NCBI RefSeq assembly: GCF_042453785.1
Contig: NC_091662.1
Coordinates: 129,001 to 193,000, forward strand
Length of the DNA stretch: 64,000 nt
Source of the DNA: Malus domestica
Lineage: Eukaryota > Streptophyta > Magnoliopsida > Rosales > Rosaceae
Direction of reading: 5' to 3'
In this document: one piece after another, positions 34,021 to 50,563 of the stretch
Layout of the letters: each line of letters starts with the position of its first letter
How positions within the stretch are numbered: the first letter of the stretch is position 1
Translations under genes and position numbers: made by a program
Notes under the pieces: model-generated
The model's database searches: none
The model's input: only the letters and a program-made list of their open reading frames with translations
What the model was told of the DNA's origin: nothing

Positions 34021-36002
34021 TTATACATGGAACAACTCATTCTTGTAGCACTGACTCCAATCTGAATCCCCTGAAGCAAGCAGCCCCCCACCTCCATCAG
34101 TGCTTATGGACTCGACAGTAGCACACACTCTTGATGATGACTTAGGACGAATGCCGCCTCCTTCATCTTTCCCACCAACTCCTCCATCATCCAAAACTTC
34201 TGCCATCCGAAACTTATAAGTTACATTCTCATCTTCTCCTACATGGACATTGATTTCAGGACTCTGACTGGCTTCTTCGTTTAATGGATCTTTGCCACAC
34301 CCATTGATATCTTCCTCTTCATCAGATAAACATCTGCAGCAATCATCTTCATCCATATCATATATACGACTCATTAACCCTTCTCTCCACGATATCCTCA
34401 TCTCCGATTGTGATAATTCTCTAGTGTAGAGTTGGAGAGCCAGGAAGCGCGATCATCCAAAACTTTATGGAATCGGCTGATTGAATCACAGGCTGTGGTT
34501 AGACAGTCAAACTGGAAACTCGAATCAATCTGATCCTCAATTAATACATGACTGTTCGTGTTTGGGGACAAGTTTACCATCTGAATAGCTTCAGCCACTG
34601 AACTCAGTTCAGGATCAAAGCAGTGTTTCCTATGATTTTCTACACTCGAGTCTGATTGAGGAGTACAGATAACATTGCCACTGTCCAGTAAAACCATAGA
34701 GAACGGAGAATTATCATCGTCATAACCATAATGGTGTTTTCTTTCCTCTTCCAAGAAGTTTACAGCCTCACAACCAGGCATGCGATGCAGAGAAGACATA
34801 ACACCAACATGCTCATTTAAGGGCTCCAACACTTGTTGAAAACTTGGAGAAAATCCATGACGACCTAAGGTTGAAAATGGAGAACAAAGATTAACGGACC
34901 CTGCAGAATTATGTAAGCTACTATCGGAATGCTCCTTGTGATCCTCATCCCCTTCATCACACGGCGATAAAAGCCAATGCATTGAAGCTTCAGTAGGTAA
35001 AGGAACCGCAGAAGCATCGAGATTGCCAACATGGCCTTCACATTGACCACTTTCGTCATCATCGTCATCCTCAAAGCTACCTAAAGCCATCCCTTTACTG
35101 AAGCCTGAATCATTTTCTCCTACACTGAGAATTCCTCTAGCTCTGCACTTCCTCTTGTCAGTGATCCCTGAAAGAACATGGCCAGCAGCATAAAGAGCAA
35201 GTATGCTCCTTGACACCGCAGATGATCCACATTGTATCTCTGGAGACACGGAGGCCTGAACAGGTGGAGTTTTACTATTAGATTTGTCAGAATTCTCCAG
35301 CACATCCTCAGAGTTATCAGCCTTGGAGTCCAAACCCAACCCAGTCGGTATCTTACTCAAAGGTGTAAAATCTCCATCAATACCACGTGATTTGAGCTCA
35401 GTGGGCTGACCTGCATTGCCCACCACCCTGACAATACTACTTTCTACCTCAGACCCAGACTCTAACTTACTCAGGGAACTTACATTTGATTTTACAAGTG
35501 AACAAGTTTTCAGCTTTGGTCCGTTTCTAGAAGTGGGTTTGTTTCCAGACTGCCACTGGTACAAGCAAGAAGAATTATTCTTAGATTTACTTGCATTTCG
35601 TGAGGTGGGTTTCTCTGGGTTTTTCAAAGCATTGAATTTGGACCGGTTGTCCTTGGCTTTTGATGGTCTTGAAGGCCTCACAGCAGGAGCTGATTTAGGG
35701 GCTTTGGACAGATTTTTAGGTGTGTAAAGAGGGGTTTTGGAATTAGAGGAAGAAGAATGAGAGAGAAAGAACCTGAGGCAACCTCGCGGGGCTTCGACGG
35801 AGATGGAAGACGAAGCATCGCTGCCATTGTTGCTACTGCGAACGGTGATGGCATTGAGATCCCGTAGTGGATTTCGAGGGCTCTGCTCGTTTAGTTTCTT
35901 CTTCTTCTTGTTCGCCGTCGCCAGTGGCGGTGCCGGAGAGGCTTTCTTGGTGAGCTTTGACGACAACGATCCGTTCATAGCCTGTGGTGCGGAGGCCGTC
36001 AC
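34021..36002 (-). CDS. Unknown Ser/Lys-rich plant protein, one frameshift near its 3' end
   Basis: ATG at 36002; a 534-residue frame runs to 34398 and a second frame supplies the last 126 residues (34401-34021). Near 34415 GAGAATTATCAC would need one more T (GAG AAT TTA TCA) to continue as STLENLSQSEMRISWREGL, so a one-base loss separates the halves; the full protein would have about 660 residues. Visible: a basic head with SPRNPLRDLNAI and PRGCLRFFLSHSSSS, many Ser/Pro stretches, acidic runs (DDDDDES), and a conserved-looking end RISWREGLMSRIYDMDEDDC. I do not know the function; no enzymatic motif is seen. The missing base lies in a T run, so a sequencing slip is as likely as a real mutation. 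Confidence 0.75.
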
Positions 36003-36430
36003 TCAGCAGATCTGGAACCAAACCAAATGATTTGAAAATCTAATCCCCGGGGAAAGGGGGGGAGGGGGTGTGAGGGAGGGTATAGCCGTAAGGGTACGGA
36101 AAGGTCATCTTCGTTTGACCAACATGCCCATTAGTTTCTGACATATTTTCTGAAATGCCATCACTTGGCGGGTGGGGCCGAGTGGTGCTTCCTAGCGTAT
36201 GACCCACGGACAGCGATCAGCTTATCATTCATATGACGTATAAAATAGACAGACAGATCAGGCTTTCAGGCCAGTGCAGAGCAAAAACATGGAAAGAAAG
36301 AATTAATGTCGAATTCCAATTGAATCGTCCCAAGTTCGAATCTTTTAATTTTTTCTGGTACAATCACTCCAACCCAATCCAATCCAGAAAGTGGTTTCCT
36401 TTGACTGCTGGATTGATTCTGAGTTCCAGC
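36003..36430. promoter_or_regulatory. 428-bp shared promoter between divergent genes
   Basis: The unknown gene (ATG 36002, leftward) and the nucleosidase gene (ATG 36431, rightward) are head to head. The gap includes a G-rich run (36049-36080) and no TATA box of strong form. Regulation of both genes from this stretch is inferred from spacing alone. Confidence 0.5.
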
Positions 36431-39400
36431 ATGGCAGATGTGGCGGCGAAGGAAACCAAGAAGATCATCATTGACACCGACCCTGGTATCGGTCAGTTGT
36501 TTTCGTTCTTCAATCCTGAATCTTGTTTACTTTTACTATTTACTACGTACCATCATCATTTGATTTGTAAAAGCTGTCCACAAATTCAAGCTCATGTAAT
36601 TAATTACTTAAAGGACCCATGCCTGCCAACTTTATGGCGAGCTGTCATCAATTTCTGTTCTTTTCTGTGTTTTTTTTATTTTTAGCAAAAGGAATTAAGT
36701 AGATCAAAAAATCTGATAGATATGCGACTTTTCTTTATATAATCAAAATCATATGGGGGAGGGGTACTCAGAAAATCAATGAGTATTCTGAATTTGTGTG
36801 TTTATGGCGTCTGTGCATGCAGATGATGCCATGGCCATCTTTGTGGCATTACAATCCCCGGAAGTGCAAGTGATTGGACTTACTACTATTTATGGAAATG
36901 TTTATACCACTCTCGCCACAAGAAATGCCTTGCATTTGGTAATCTTACAACATCTGCTTTTTCTTTCTATCTCTCATTGCATTAGGCATTTCATTGACTG
37001 TCTTGGTTGCTTACTTTGTATTTGGGGTTTAGTTGGAGGTTGCAGGGAGAACCGATATTCCAGTGGCGGAAGGATCTCACGTCACAATAACGGTATGTTT
37101 TCAACCTAAAAATCAATTTAGTCTATTTGTATGTTTCATCAGTTTCATGACTACTTTTTCTTGTCTTCCCCGTATTATTTTCTGCCTTGAGTTGTTTTTC
37201 CTTTTTCTACTGTCTTGGTATTGTGTTTGTTTACTACACCTGTGTCATAAAGTTGAAACCAGTCTGAGTTTAGTTGTCATCGTCGTCATATTCATGGTGC
37301 TACACTACTAACATGTGGTTGGTTTTCATGGATGCTATTTGACATCACTCATGCACAATGTGAAAAATAACGAAGGCATAACCTGACATCACTGTTTGTA
37401 GATTAATTCAGAAATTTCGAATCCATTTCTTTCAGTATCTGTTTTTCACCTTTATTTCCAAAATAACTTAGGAACAAAACCTTAATTAGCAAACCTAGGA
37501 GGCTGACTCCTAGCATACATGATAGCAGCTAAAGTAGTTTCGTAGGAACCTCTTGTTGCCGACTATATCTTTTGCTCATGTAGTTTTGATGACTATGTTC
37601 TTGCATATATTGACAGGCTAATGCATGATTAAGATTCATAACTCATCAATCATTTCATCTTTTTCCATGAAAAGAAAGGTACAAAACTTCGTATTGCTGA
37701 TTTTGTTCATGGTGCGGATGGACTTGGCAACCAAAATTTCCCCCCACCAAAAGGAAAGCCAATTGAGCAGTCGGCAGCAGCTTTTCTGGTTGAACAAGCA
37801 AGCCTTTACCCTGGAAAGGTCACTGTGGTAGCATTGGGCCCACTTACAAATATTGCACTGGTCTGATTCTTGATACGTTGCACGGTTTTTCGATTTTAAA
37901 ATTATTCTTAATCGTTTGTAATAGAGTATCCCTTAATGCAGGCTACTCAACTAGACCCTGAATTTGCAAAGAACATAGGGCAGATTATTCTTCTTGGTGG
38001 TGCTTTTGCAGTCAATGGGAATGTCAATCCAGCAGCAGAGGCCAATGTAAGTTTCTTGAACTATATGTATTTAAGATTCAAATGTTCAAAGACTTCAGCT
38101 TTAGTTTATGCAACTTGCTTCACATTCGGAAACCAGATATTTGGGGATCCAGATGCTGCAGATATGGTATTTACATGTGGAGCAGATATTTTGGCTATGG
38201 GGATTAATGTGACCCATCAAGTTGTCTTGACAGGTACTATATTTGGAAATTTGTATTCCTTGTTATTAATGATGATGTTTTACATAACAACTGACATATG
38301 TATCAAAGCAATGCCTTCTAACAAGTATACCTTAGATTTGTGGTTTCTAGCGTAACCTTTGACAACACTTTTTCACAGAACCTTTAAACCCCATCAGGAG
38401 TTCAATTAGCCTGTATGCATTAATTCCACAAAACTCACTTCCTTTTATAGTTCTTCTGGAAATCGTAAAATACAACTTTTGGAATCCCATGCCGGAAATT
38501 TGTTGTTTGTGCCAAATTAATCATTTCTATTGATAAAATTGGTGTATTTATGAAAGCAGTATGATGGAAATAGCCACTTGATAATTGAAATGCCTGTAGG
38601 AAAAATTCATGCATGATTGTGTTGTTACGTAGATCATTGTAATCCAGTTTATTTTACTTTCATTATGATATATGAAAGACGCTGATCGAGAAAAGCTGGC
38701 AATGTCAAATGGAAAGTTTGCTCAATACTTGTGCAAAATTTTAGATGTGTACTTCTCCTACCATCACGATGCGTATAGCACAAAAGGTTAGGTCACTAAA
38801 GTGTCGATGAAACCCTAACGGATTGGAACTTCCCTAATCACGGACATACTGATGGTTGATTTATTCATGGTGTAGGAGTTTACCTTCATGACCCTGCAGT
38901 AGTTGTTGCAGCTGTTGATCCTTCACTTTTCACTTACACGGAGGGTGTTGTTAGAGTCCAGACAAATGGCATCACAAGAGGACTCACGATTCTGTACAAC
39001 AAACAGAAAAGGTAGAGACCTTCTATTCATCATTCCAGATAAAATGTAAAACGGAAAAGTCGTTGTCTGATTCCTAGTAGAGTTGAATTTCCAAATTCTC
39101 GTAACAGCTAATGGGGGTTTATAGAAGAAATCAACACTTTTATTTTAAGTGTAGACAAAAGAAGAACCACACGTTAGAGCCCGGGGCCACCAATTTCCTC
39201 AAACTCAATTTTAAGACCTTTTGCATTGTCCTGTGATGATGAATCGATGATAAATTTTCCGGCTATATGATACTCTTTGATTGGATATATGATAGAATGT
39301 TGTTTCAGTATATGCTTGGATGGCTTTATCTTTATACAGATGCACAGGTAAATGGATATGGTTTTTTTCCCTCACGTCACACGGCCCAAAAATTTGTTAT

Positions 39401-39718
39401 CTCCGAGACCCTGCGTAAAGCGGGAGCCTTGTGCACTGGGTACGATCATGATGAAATATCAGGCTTAGAACTTAATTTATCAATTCCGAGATTCCATACA
39501 GTTTAGCTGACTATTGTCTCTATTAACTCAACTGGATTGGATTGTATATCGATTATTTAGGATGGCCTAAACAGAAGATGCGTACTTAATAGGAACTTTT
39601 TGAATTCAAACATGCATGTATAAGATACATTGTTATATTCTATTAATCTCGACATGGAGGTATACCATGGTTTTATATGCAGTCTTCTTCTGTTGACATC
39701 TTTCCACTTAACTATAAT

Positions 39719-39765
<47 letters not shown>

Positions 39766-39873
39766 TTTGGCGAGGTGACAGAGTGGTGTGATAAACCCAC
39801 AGTCAAGGTAGCAGTGACGGTTGATGCCCACACAGTTGTGAAATTGGTTATGGAACGGCTCATCGAATCATGA
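36431..39873 (+). CDS. URH2: Uridine/purine nucleosidase (nucleoside ribohydrolase, URH2 type)
   Basis: Nine exons: 36431-36491, 36823-36938, 37033-37092, 37675-37860, 37942-38046, 38137-38233, 38679-38786, 38876-39011, 39765-39873; 978 nt, 325 residues, all phases agree. The IU-nucleoside hydrolase hallmark IDTDPGIDDAMA is at residues 13-24, split by intron 1 at the first Asp of DD. Further family text: VIGLTTIYGNV, VALGPLTNIALA, ILLGGAFAVNGNVNPAAEAN, GDPDAADMVFTCGADI, and near the end GVYLHDPAVVVAAVDP with the His-Asp pair. It splits uridine, inosine and similar nucleosides to base and ribose in the cytosol for salvage. The acceptor of exon 4 must be ATGAAAAG|AAAGG, not the AG 4 bases later. 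Intron 8 holds a SINE tail and an AT repeat ending at the acceptor. Intact. Confidence 0.93.
39403..39446 (+). mobile_element. SINE 3'-end fragment in a nucleosidase intron
   Basis: GAGACCCTGCGTAAAGCGGG and GTGCACTGGGTACGA match the last 44 bp of the 501-660 SINE. The rest is absent, so it is an extreme 5' truncation or relic. Confidence 0.75.
39719..39763. repeat. (AT)n microsatellite ending at the exon 9 splice acceptor
   Basis: About 22 AT units run straight into TATAG at 39760-39764, replacing the usual pyrimidine tract before exon 9 of the nucleosidase gene. Confidence 0.9.
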
Positions 39874-40923
39874 GTGCTCATCAAATGCAATGCATGCAGC
39901 AGGTGTGGATTTCAGCCTCGAGGACTTGGCTTCAATTTCATTAATTTCAGGAAGGGAAAAGCAGTCCAGCTCCAGGTGGTTCACGTTCGTCACTGCTGTT
40001 AGGTTGTGTTGCCCTTGCTTGGTGTGTAAGGCATCCTGTTTGGATACATTGCACAATCATGTACAATTTATCACGTGCTTCGTACGACTATTGAGAATAA
40101 AATTGTTTCTAGTCTGCTGTTTCTTTGGTGGCAAGAGTGAGTCATGAGTGTATGGGTTATGAGAATGAATATGTGATAAACATGGCCGAACTGTATCCAG
40201 TTTGCAACCATGTCATGATGGTGTGGTAACAATTAAATAAATACAAATGATAATTCTTTCTTAGAAATCTATTCCTTATAAGTAAACATGCTCAAACTAT
40301 ATTGAGTTTATTAGTGTGTGAACTATAAAACAAAAGACAATGGCGTAGAGCATGTTGAAATTGCAGATAGACTGACATTTCTTAAGCTCAAGATTTGAAT
40401 GGAGAACTCCGTGCAATTTCTTGACGAGCCTAGAACTTCCATTTATAAATTAACAAAAATATTCGTAATTTTATCTTAAAGTTTCTAATTAGTATTTTTA
40501 ATCAATAATATTATTTAGAAACATAAAACGCTTGGGAATATATGCACTCCAGTGGTTACTAGAGGAGAATCTCATACAGGTATGAAAATGTGTTAACAAG
40601 TGTCAGTTTTGTGGATTTTTTGCTATTTTTGATTGTTTCACGAAACTACCCTTCTCCTTGTTTCTTTTCACGAAAATAGCCTGTAAAAAAACAAAAGTCG
40701 CTTGCTCTCGCCTCTCGAGGTGCAGGTGCAGGTGCAGTTTCGACTCCCGGTAAAGAAGATGTAATCAAAGGTGGGTCGAATCTCCCTTTCTCCTCCTCGC
40801 CTTCGCCTTCCATGACCTGCCCGATACACATCAGTGGCTGATGGTTGTTTCTTCCTTCCGTTACCATTAGAGTCTCAGACACATAGAGAGATGGCGAGCG
40901 TGTGTGGTGGTGGTGTCGGATGA
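39874..40923. other. 3' UTR of the nucleosidase gene and spacer
   Basis: No gene seen. AT-rich after 40200. A minus frame at 40646-40882 is only the reverse reading of the ITPK4-like gene's upstream region. Confidence 0.4.
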
Positions 40924-44778
<3,855 letters not shown>

Positions 44779-45385
44779 GCAGCAGCTAGTGTATTGACTC
44801 TGCCTCGCCCTGCAACAAGTTTGTTAATGAAGACGAAGTTTGATCATGACAAGAGATTGACAGAAGCAAGAGTTGAAGGTGGAGATAACTTGTGTAATTT
44901 TCTCCTTTCTTCTTTCTTTGGTCGTTTTAAGATCATCTCCAAAGATGTTGGTGAGAGCATATCGCTATTTTCAGTATGAACAGTAGGGGTAAGATTTTCA
45001 ACGTCGCTTAACAAATGTATTAAACGATGGGATTATATGATCAATTTGGCAATTGAAAATAGGTTAGTAACGTAAGAAGTTGGATAGAATCCAACTGTTG
45101 AAAGACTTCAATCTATCTATTGGTTGGTTTAGTAACAATCGGGTGCAATAGCAGTTCAATTCAGTGTAACAACAATGAGGTTAAGCAGTGTTTTTCTTAA
45201 AAAGAAAGCGAGACTTGGATAGAATAGATAGTTAATGTAGTGTCTCGGGCTAATAATCTCATGTTATATTAAAAAATAAAATAAACTTACATATAAATAA
45301 ATAATTAATGTAGTGTCTCGAACCAATAATCTCATGTTAATTATGTTGGTGAACAGTATACACTTGACACACAAGTAGGTTGACC

Positions 45386-45433
<48 letters not shown>

Positions 45434-45449
45434 GTGATGAGTATGGTAA
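44779..45449. other. Spacer with GA microsatellite
   Basis: AGAGAG repeat at about 45390-45431 directly before the large TE nest. TAATGTAGTGTCTCG occurs twice (45234 and 45306) in a short duplication. No gene. Confidence 0.5.
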
Positions 45450-45878
45450 GGTCATCTCCAACCGAAGGTTGGCCAGAAGCAAGGAACAAAATGCCAATAA
45501 TATCGGTGATATATATATCGGTTTTTAAGGGTACCAATATTTTTATAACTATCCAAATGGTTTTCGTGATAATATCGCGATATTTCCAAAATTATCGCGA
45601 TAGATTTGGAACTGGGCACTCAGAGAAGAACGCCAGAGCTTCTACAGCTCCGGCCGACTGTAAAACAAGACCCTAGACTCCGATCTAGGTATGAAAATGA
45701 AATAGAAGACGACACGAACGTTTTTATATATTCCGTTTGCCGTGAAACGGTCGGAGGTGTTCGGAAACTTCGTCGACACCCACGGCCTCGCCGGAGATGG
45801 GTGTGCCTATTCCCGAGCCGATTTCATCCCAAAAACCTTGCAAAAACATGATTTTGAACTTAAATTTCACATATAAGG

Positions 45879-46066
45879 AGAGGGAGAGGGAGAAAGACGA
45901 GGTTGTTGATGATGATGATGGGTGTGCGTGTGTGTATGTGGGTCTCGGACCCTCGGTGCAGAGACGAGAAGGAGAGGGAGAAAGACAAGGTTGCTGATGA
46001 TGATGATGGGTGTGCATGTGTGTATGTGGGTCTCGGACCCTCGGTGCATAGAGAAAGGAGAGAGAC
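45879..46066. repeat. 93-bp tandem duplication in the hAT leader
   Basis: GGAGAGGGAGAAAGAC...GATGATGATGATGGGTGTGC...GGTCTCGGACCCTCGGTGCA occurs at about 45879 and 45972. It gives several overlapping false frames on both strands. Confidence 0.75.
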
Positions 46067-46429
46067 GGCGCCGACGAGGGAGAAACAGAGGCGATGTGGG
46101 TCTCTGTGCGTGTGTGTGGGAGATCTGTGTGTGTGGGAGAATGGAGAAGGGGGAGAAGGGAGCTCAGAGAAGACTCAGAAGAGAGAAGGTTCGAGAGAAA
46201 GAATGTATGCGTGTGAGGTGAGTATGTGTGTGTTGTGTGCGTGTGTGGTGGCATGTCTGTGTGTGTGTGTGTGGTTGGGTCATCTCATCTGACTCACCTG
46301 ACTGATTTTACAATAACTTTTTGCAATTTCAGACCATGGACATCAAATAATAGTGTTTTCATAATGAAACCATGTGCCACTGTGAGTCCGTGATATTCTT
46401 TCACATGCAAAACAGTGTGCCATTGTCTG

Positions 46430-47050
46430 TTATATTCTTTCACCTTATCAGAGGTGGAGTATCAGAGGCATTCAGAGCATTTTCGTTTCTTCTTCTTCCC
46501 TTACCATTTTCAAAGCCATTCTAGATCCATTCCAAAGCTTGAACACAAAGGGTTCCATATTTAAGGTAAGTTTACAAACTTATATTTATATTATTGTAAT
46601 TTATACAACAACAAATAAATTTGTGTGGACTCGTATGTTAATTTTTTTAAGTAATTAATACTTGCATGTTAATTTTTGGAAGTAATTAAGTAATGTTAAC
46701 AATTACATGTTAAATTTTTTAAGTAATTAAGTAATGTTGTATAATTATTCTATTCTTTCACATTCTTAGAGGTAGAGTATCAGAGTCATTCAGAGGAATT
46801 TCGTTTCTTCTTCTTCCCTTACCCTTTTCAAAGCTATTCCAGATCCATTCCAAAGCTTGAACACAAAGGGTTCCATATTTAAGGTAAGTTTACAAACTTA
46901 TATTTATATTATTGTAATTTATACAACAACAAATAAATTTGTGTGGACTCGTATGTTAATTTTTTTTAAGTAATATTTGCATGTTAATTTTTGTAAGTAA
47001 TTAAGTAATGTTAACAATTAAATGTTAATTTTTTTAAGTAATTAAGTAAT
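46430..47050. repeat. Direct duplication of about 315 bp in the hAT 5' region
   Basis: From TATTCTTTCAC (46430, 46750) through TCGTTTCTTCTTCTTCCCTT, GGGTTCCATATTTAAG and GTAAGTTTACAAACTT, both copies agree closely. Each includes the same possible splice donor (TTTAAG|GTAAGT), so the element may have a doubled leader exon. Confidence 0.7.
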
Positions 47051-47360
47051 GTTGTATAATTATTCCCTAGGATACTTTTAATATGTTTAATGTTATTTAT
47101 TATTTTATTAATATTAGGTTTTATTATCAAATTGGATTATTATTCATTAATATTAGTTTTTTTTTATTATCAAATTGGATTATTATTCATTAAATTGGAT
47201 TATTATCAAATTGGATTATTCATTAAATTGGATTATTATTAAATTGGATTATTATTCATTATTATTTAGGTTCTTTTATATAACCGTCATCACTACTATA
47301 TTTTTTGGCCAAAAAATAATTGTCTAATTTTCATGAAAAATAAATATATGTACGTTTAAG

Positions 47361-50300
47361 ATGTCTAGTTGAGTTACTAAACGTGATCCAGCTTGGGAAC
47401 ATGGAGACCCAATAGACGGAAACAAACATGGCACAATTTGCAAATATTGTGGTCGAGTAATGAAGAGTGGCAGAGTGACACGACTTAAGTACCATCTTAG
47501 TGGATTAGATCCAGCAAAAAATGTCCAACGATGCGATAATGTCCCCCAAGAAGTGAAGGCATTCATCATCACATTATTAAAAAATAAAAAACAGCAGAAG
47601 GAAAAGATAACACATGGAATGGAAAATATTCGAGTTGGGCTACGAGGAGAAGTCATTGGCCAAGCGGTTCACAGTGATGATGATGACGATGAGGACGAAT
47701 GTGATGATGACATGGGACCTGAAGAACGACGCAGTTTGAAACAAGCTTTACGTGCCTCCAAACAGTCAGCATGAGAAAGAGAACACCTTCATAAAATTCC
47801 TAATAGAGCACAAGGTTCCGGGACAAGTGGTGGTGCACAAATGAGATGGGGAGGTAGTCTTAGAGAATTACTACCAACACCACCAATAGCCCCAAGTTTA
47901 TATAAGTCATCCAAAGCACGTCAAAAGAGTGTTTGGAGTTATTTCACTGGAGGTAATGTGAATGAGGGAATGGGGTGTCTAATTAGTAAGTTCTTTATCT
48001 ATGAAAATGTCCCTGCTGAGAAAGTATCATCACATCATTTCAAAAATATGGTAGTGGGATGTCAACATGCCGGTGTTGGAGTACAACTTCCCACTCCCTA
48101 TGAGATAAGAAACAAATTTTTAGATATGGAGTATAAAGACATTGGCGAGTATGTTAACAAGTTGAGGTCAAAGTGGGAAACTAATGGTTGCACAATCATG
48201 TGTGACGGATGGACTGGCTCGACCAGATTGTCTATCATAAACTTCATGGTATACTCCAAGGGAAAGACAATTTTTTTTAAGTATGTTGATGCTTTAGACC
48301 ATATAAAGAACTACAAGTATATTTACAAATTATTGAGGGATGTAATCATGGAGGTGGGAGAGCATAATGTTGTCCAAGTCGTGACCGACAACGGTTCTGC
48401 ATTTGTCAAAGCTATGAAGCATCATAATGTGTTTTGAACATCATGTGCAGCACATTGTATTGATCTCATGTTTGAGGCAATGGGGAAGAGAGAGAATGTT
48501 GCTACTGTGGTAAAAAGAGCTAGAACGATCACAAATTATATTTACAATCACGGTTGGTTGTTGGTAAAGATGCGTGAATTTTGCAAAGGAGAAATTATTC
48601 GTCCAGCTACCACTCGATTCGCCACCAACTATATTGCATTAGACATCCTACTTAAGAAGAAAGTAGGGTTGAAGCAACTATTCACTAGTGACGATTGGGC
48701 CAACCACAATTTGAGCCGCTCAAATGCAGGTCGTATGGTGGAAAGTATAATGCTTGATCATGCTTTTTGAACTCAATCAGAACATGTGTGCCAAGTGTTT
48801 GAACCTCTTTACAAAGTTTTACAGATCGTTGACACAGAAGTGTATCCTACTATGGGGGCAGTATATGAGTGGATACGTGTAGTGAATGATGAATTGGAAA
48901 GAAAACATGGTGCACGGTGGGTCATAAAGATAATTGAAGACCGATGGTATAAAACATTATACCACGATTTGCATGCAGCAGGTATAAATTATGTCATAAT
49001 TTGCAATTCATTTCTTTAGTTGCATAAGTATTATTTCTCTTATTAGAGTATGTGTTTCTTTGAACAACATATTATTTGAATCCTCGATACCAATACAGAC
49101 CCGGTGTTGGAGATGATGGTACCCTTATACGTGATGTACATAATGTATACTCTAAATTAGACCATGCATCACCAGCAGTTGGCCAATTTGGAAATGAGGT
49201 ACACAATTACTTAAATTATAATAATTACTTTGTTGGATTAAACTAGCACGATTTATTGAATTCAGCTAACATGGTTTAAAGATGCAAGAAGAACTTTTGG
49301 AGAACCAACATCAATTGATGCTCGAACAACAATGTCTCCTAGTGAGTGTAAACATATTTCACTATAAGTTTATAATAGAATTTGTTGGAGTTATTAGGCT
49401 TATCAACATTGTTTTTCATTGTAGCTGAATGGTGGATCATGTATGAGACCGATGCACCAACTATGAGAAAGTTAGCAATCAAAGTATTATCACAAACAGC
49501 TTCCTCATCTACTTGTGAAAGAAATTGGAGCACATTTACACTCATACACACAAAGCAAAGAAATAGGTTGGTTCATAGTAGGTTGGAAAAATTAGTTTAT
49601 TGCTACTACAACATGAAAATTCAAATTCGAGATAAGGAAGCAGAAATTGATCATGTGGACCGTGGTGACCCACTAGATGTGTTTGATATTGTTGGTGAAG
49701 ATGATGATACAGAGGGCAACCAACTTTATCAATGGATTAGACCTCTTCATTTAAATGATGATGAAGGCAACTCAGCTCCTAGAGTTGCTGAAGAAACACA
49801 TAATAAAGGGATAAATGTAGAAAGAGTATTAGAGGAGGAGGTGAGATCTAGCAGCGCTGACTCTTTGGAAGAATTTTTGCGCCCAAGACCAAGAAACAAT
49901 GAAATTCCATCTTCTTCCCATCCTACACAACCACAACATCGTGCTGATACTAATGATAGCTCTAGTACAAGATCAGGAGACTCACCTACCACCGGAGGTG
50001 GGAATGATGAAGGATATAGTGGAGCTGGAGGTAGTGGTGGTGGATATGGAAACTATATTGGGCCACCTCCCGGATTTATGAGCCCCTTCACTGGTGAGGC
50101 AAACTTCACGCATGCAATACATGATGATGACCATGGCAGTAGGCGGGCAGGACCAGGAATTGGTGCCATAGGGAAATACTATACTCGTAGAGAAAGAGAC
50201 AAGGGGATTTTGTCAAGTCAAGAAAATGACTCGTTATCTAGAACTTCGGACTCTGTTGGAGTGGGAAGTAGTAACTATGGTAATACTCATAACCAACCAT

Positions 50301-50563
50301 TTCCCTACCCTTCATATCCCATTCCTGTTGGGATGGAATCGAGCGACTCATGGAAACAATTTGAGGCTCAATCTTCAAATGATTTTGCTTATAGACAACG
50401 TCAACCAATCTCGGATCTATATGAGTGACATGTTAACAATTACATGCAAAACTATTTTGGGGATTTATCATTTGATAACTACTCTTCACAATACACTCAT
50501 TCTACACATAGAGATGATGAAGATAGTGAAAAATTTAAACCTCGTAGGAACTCTATGTGGTAC
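47361..50563 (+). pseudogene. hAT transposase with BED finger and dimerisation domain, five in-frame TGA
   Basis: From ATG 47361 one frame runs with stops at 47370, 47772, 48435 and 48768. Domains in order: BED-type zinc finger (CKYCGRVMKSGRVTRLKYHL, about 47436-47495), the DUF659-like core (CTIMCDGWTGSTRLSIINFM; VVTDNGSAFVKAM), CAAHCIDLM, then after introns PGVGDDGTLIRDVHNVYSKL, and the hAT dimerisation region (LSQTASSSTCERNWSTFTLI; RNRLVHSRLEKLVY) and a Ser/Gly-rich tail. A fifth TGA at 50426 is followed by further family-like text to TAA at 50561. All five stops are TGA and at least three replace a conserved Trp (for example F-x-TSCAAHC). The rest of the ORF is intact, so inactivation looks recent. 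Confidence 0.88.

Noticed and set aside
35416-36030. Plus-strand frames opposite the unknown Ser/Lys-rich gene
   Set aside because: Antisense reading of a biased coding sequence.
45724-46292. Several long frames of CVCVWVS and THTHHHH type
   Set aside because: Low-complexity translation of GT/GA-rich duplicated leader of the hAT element.
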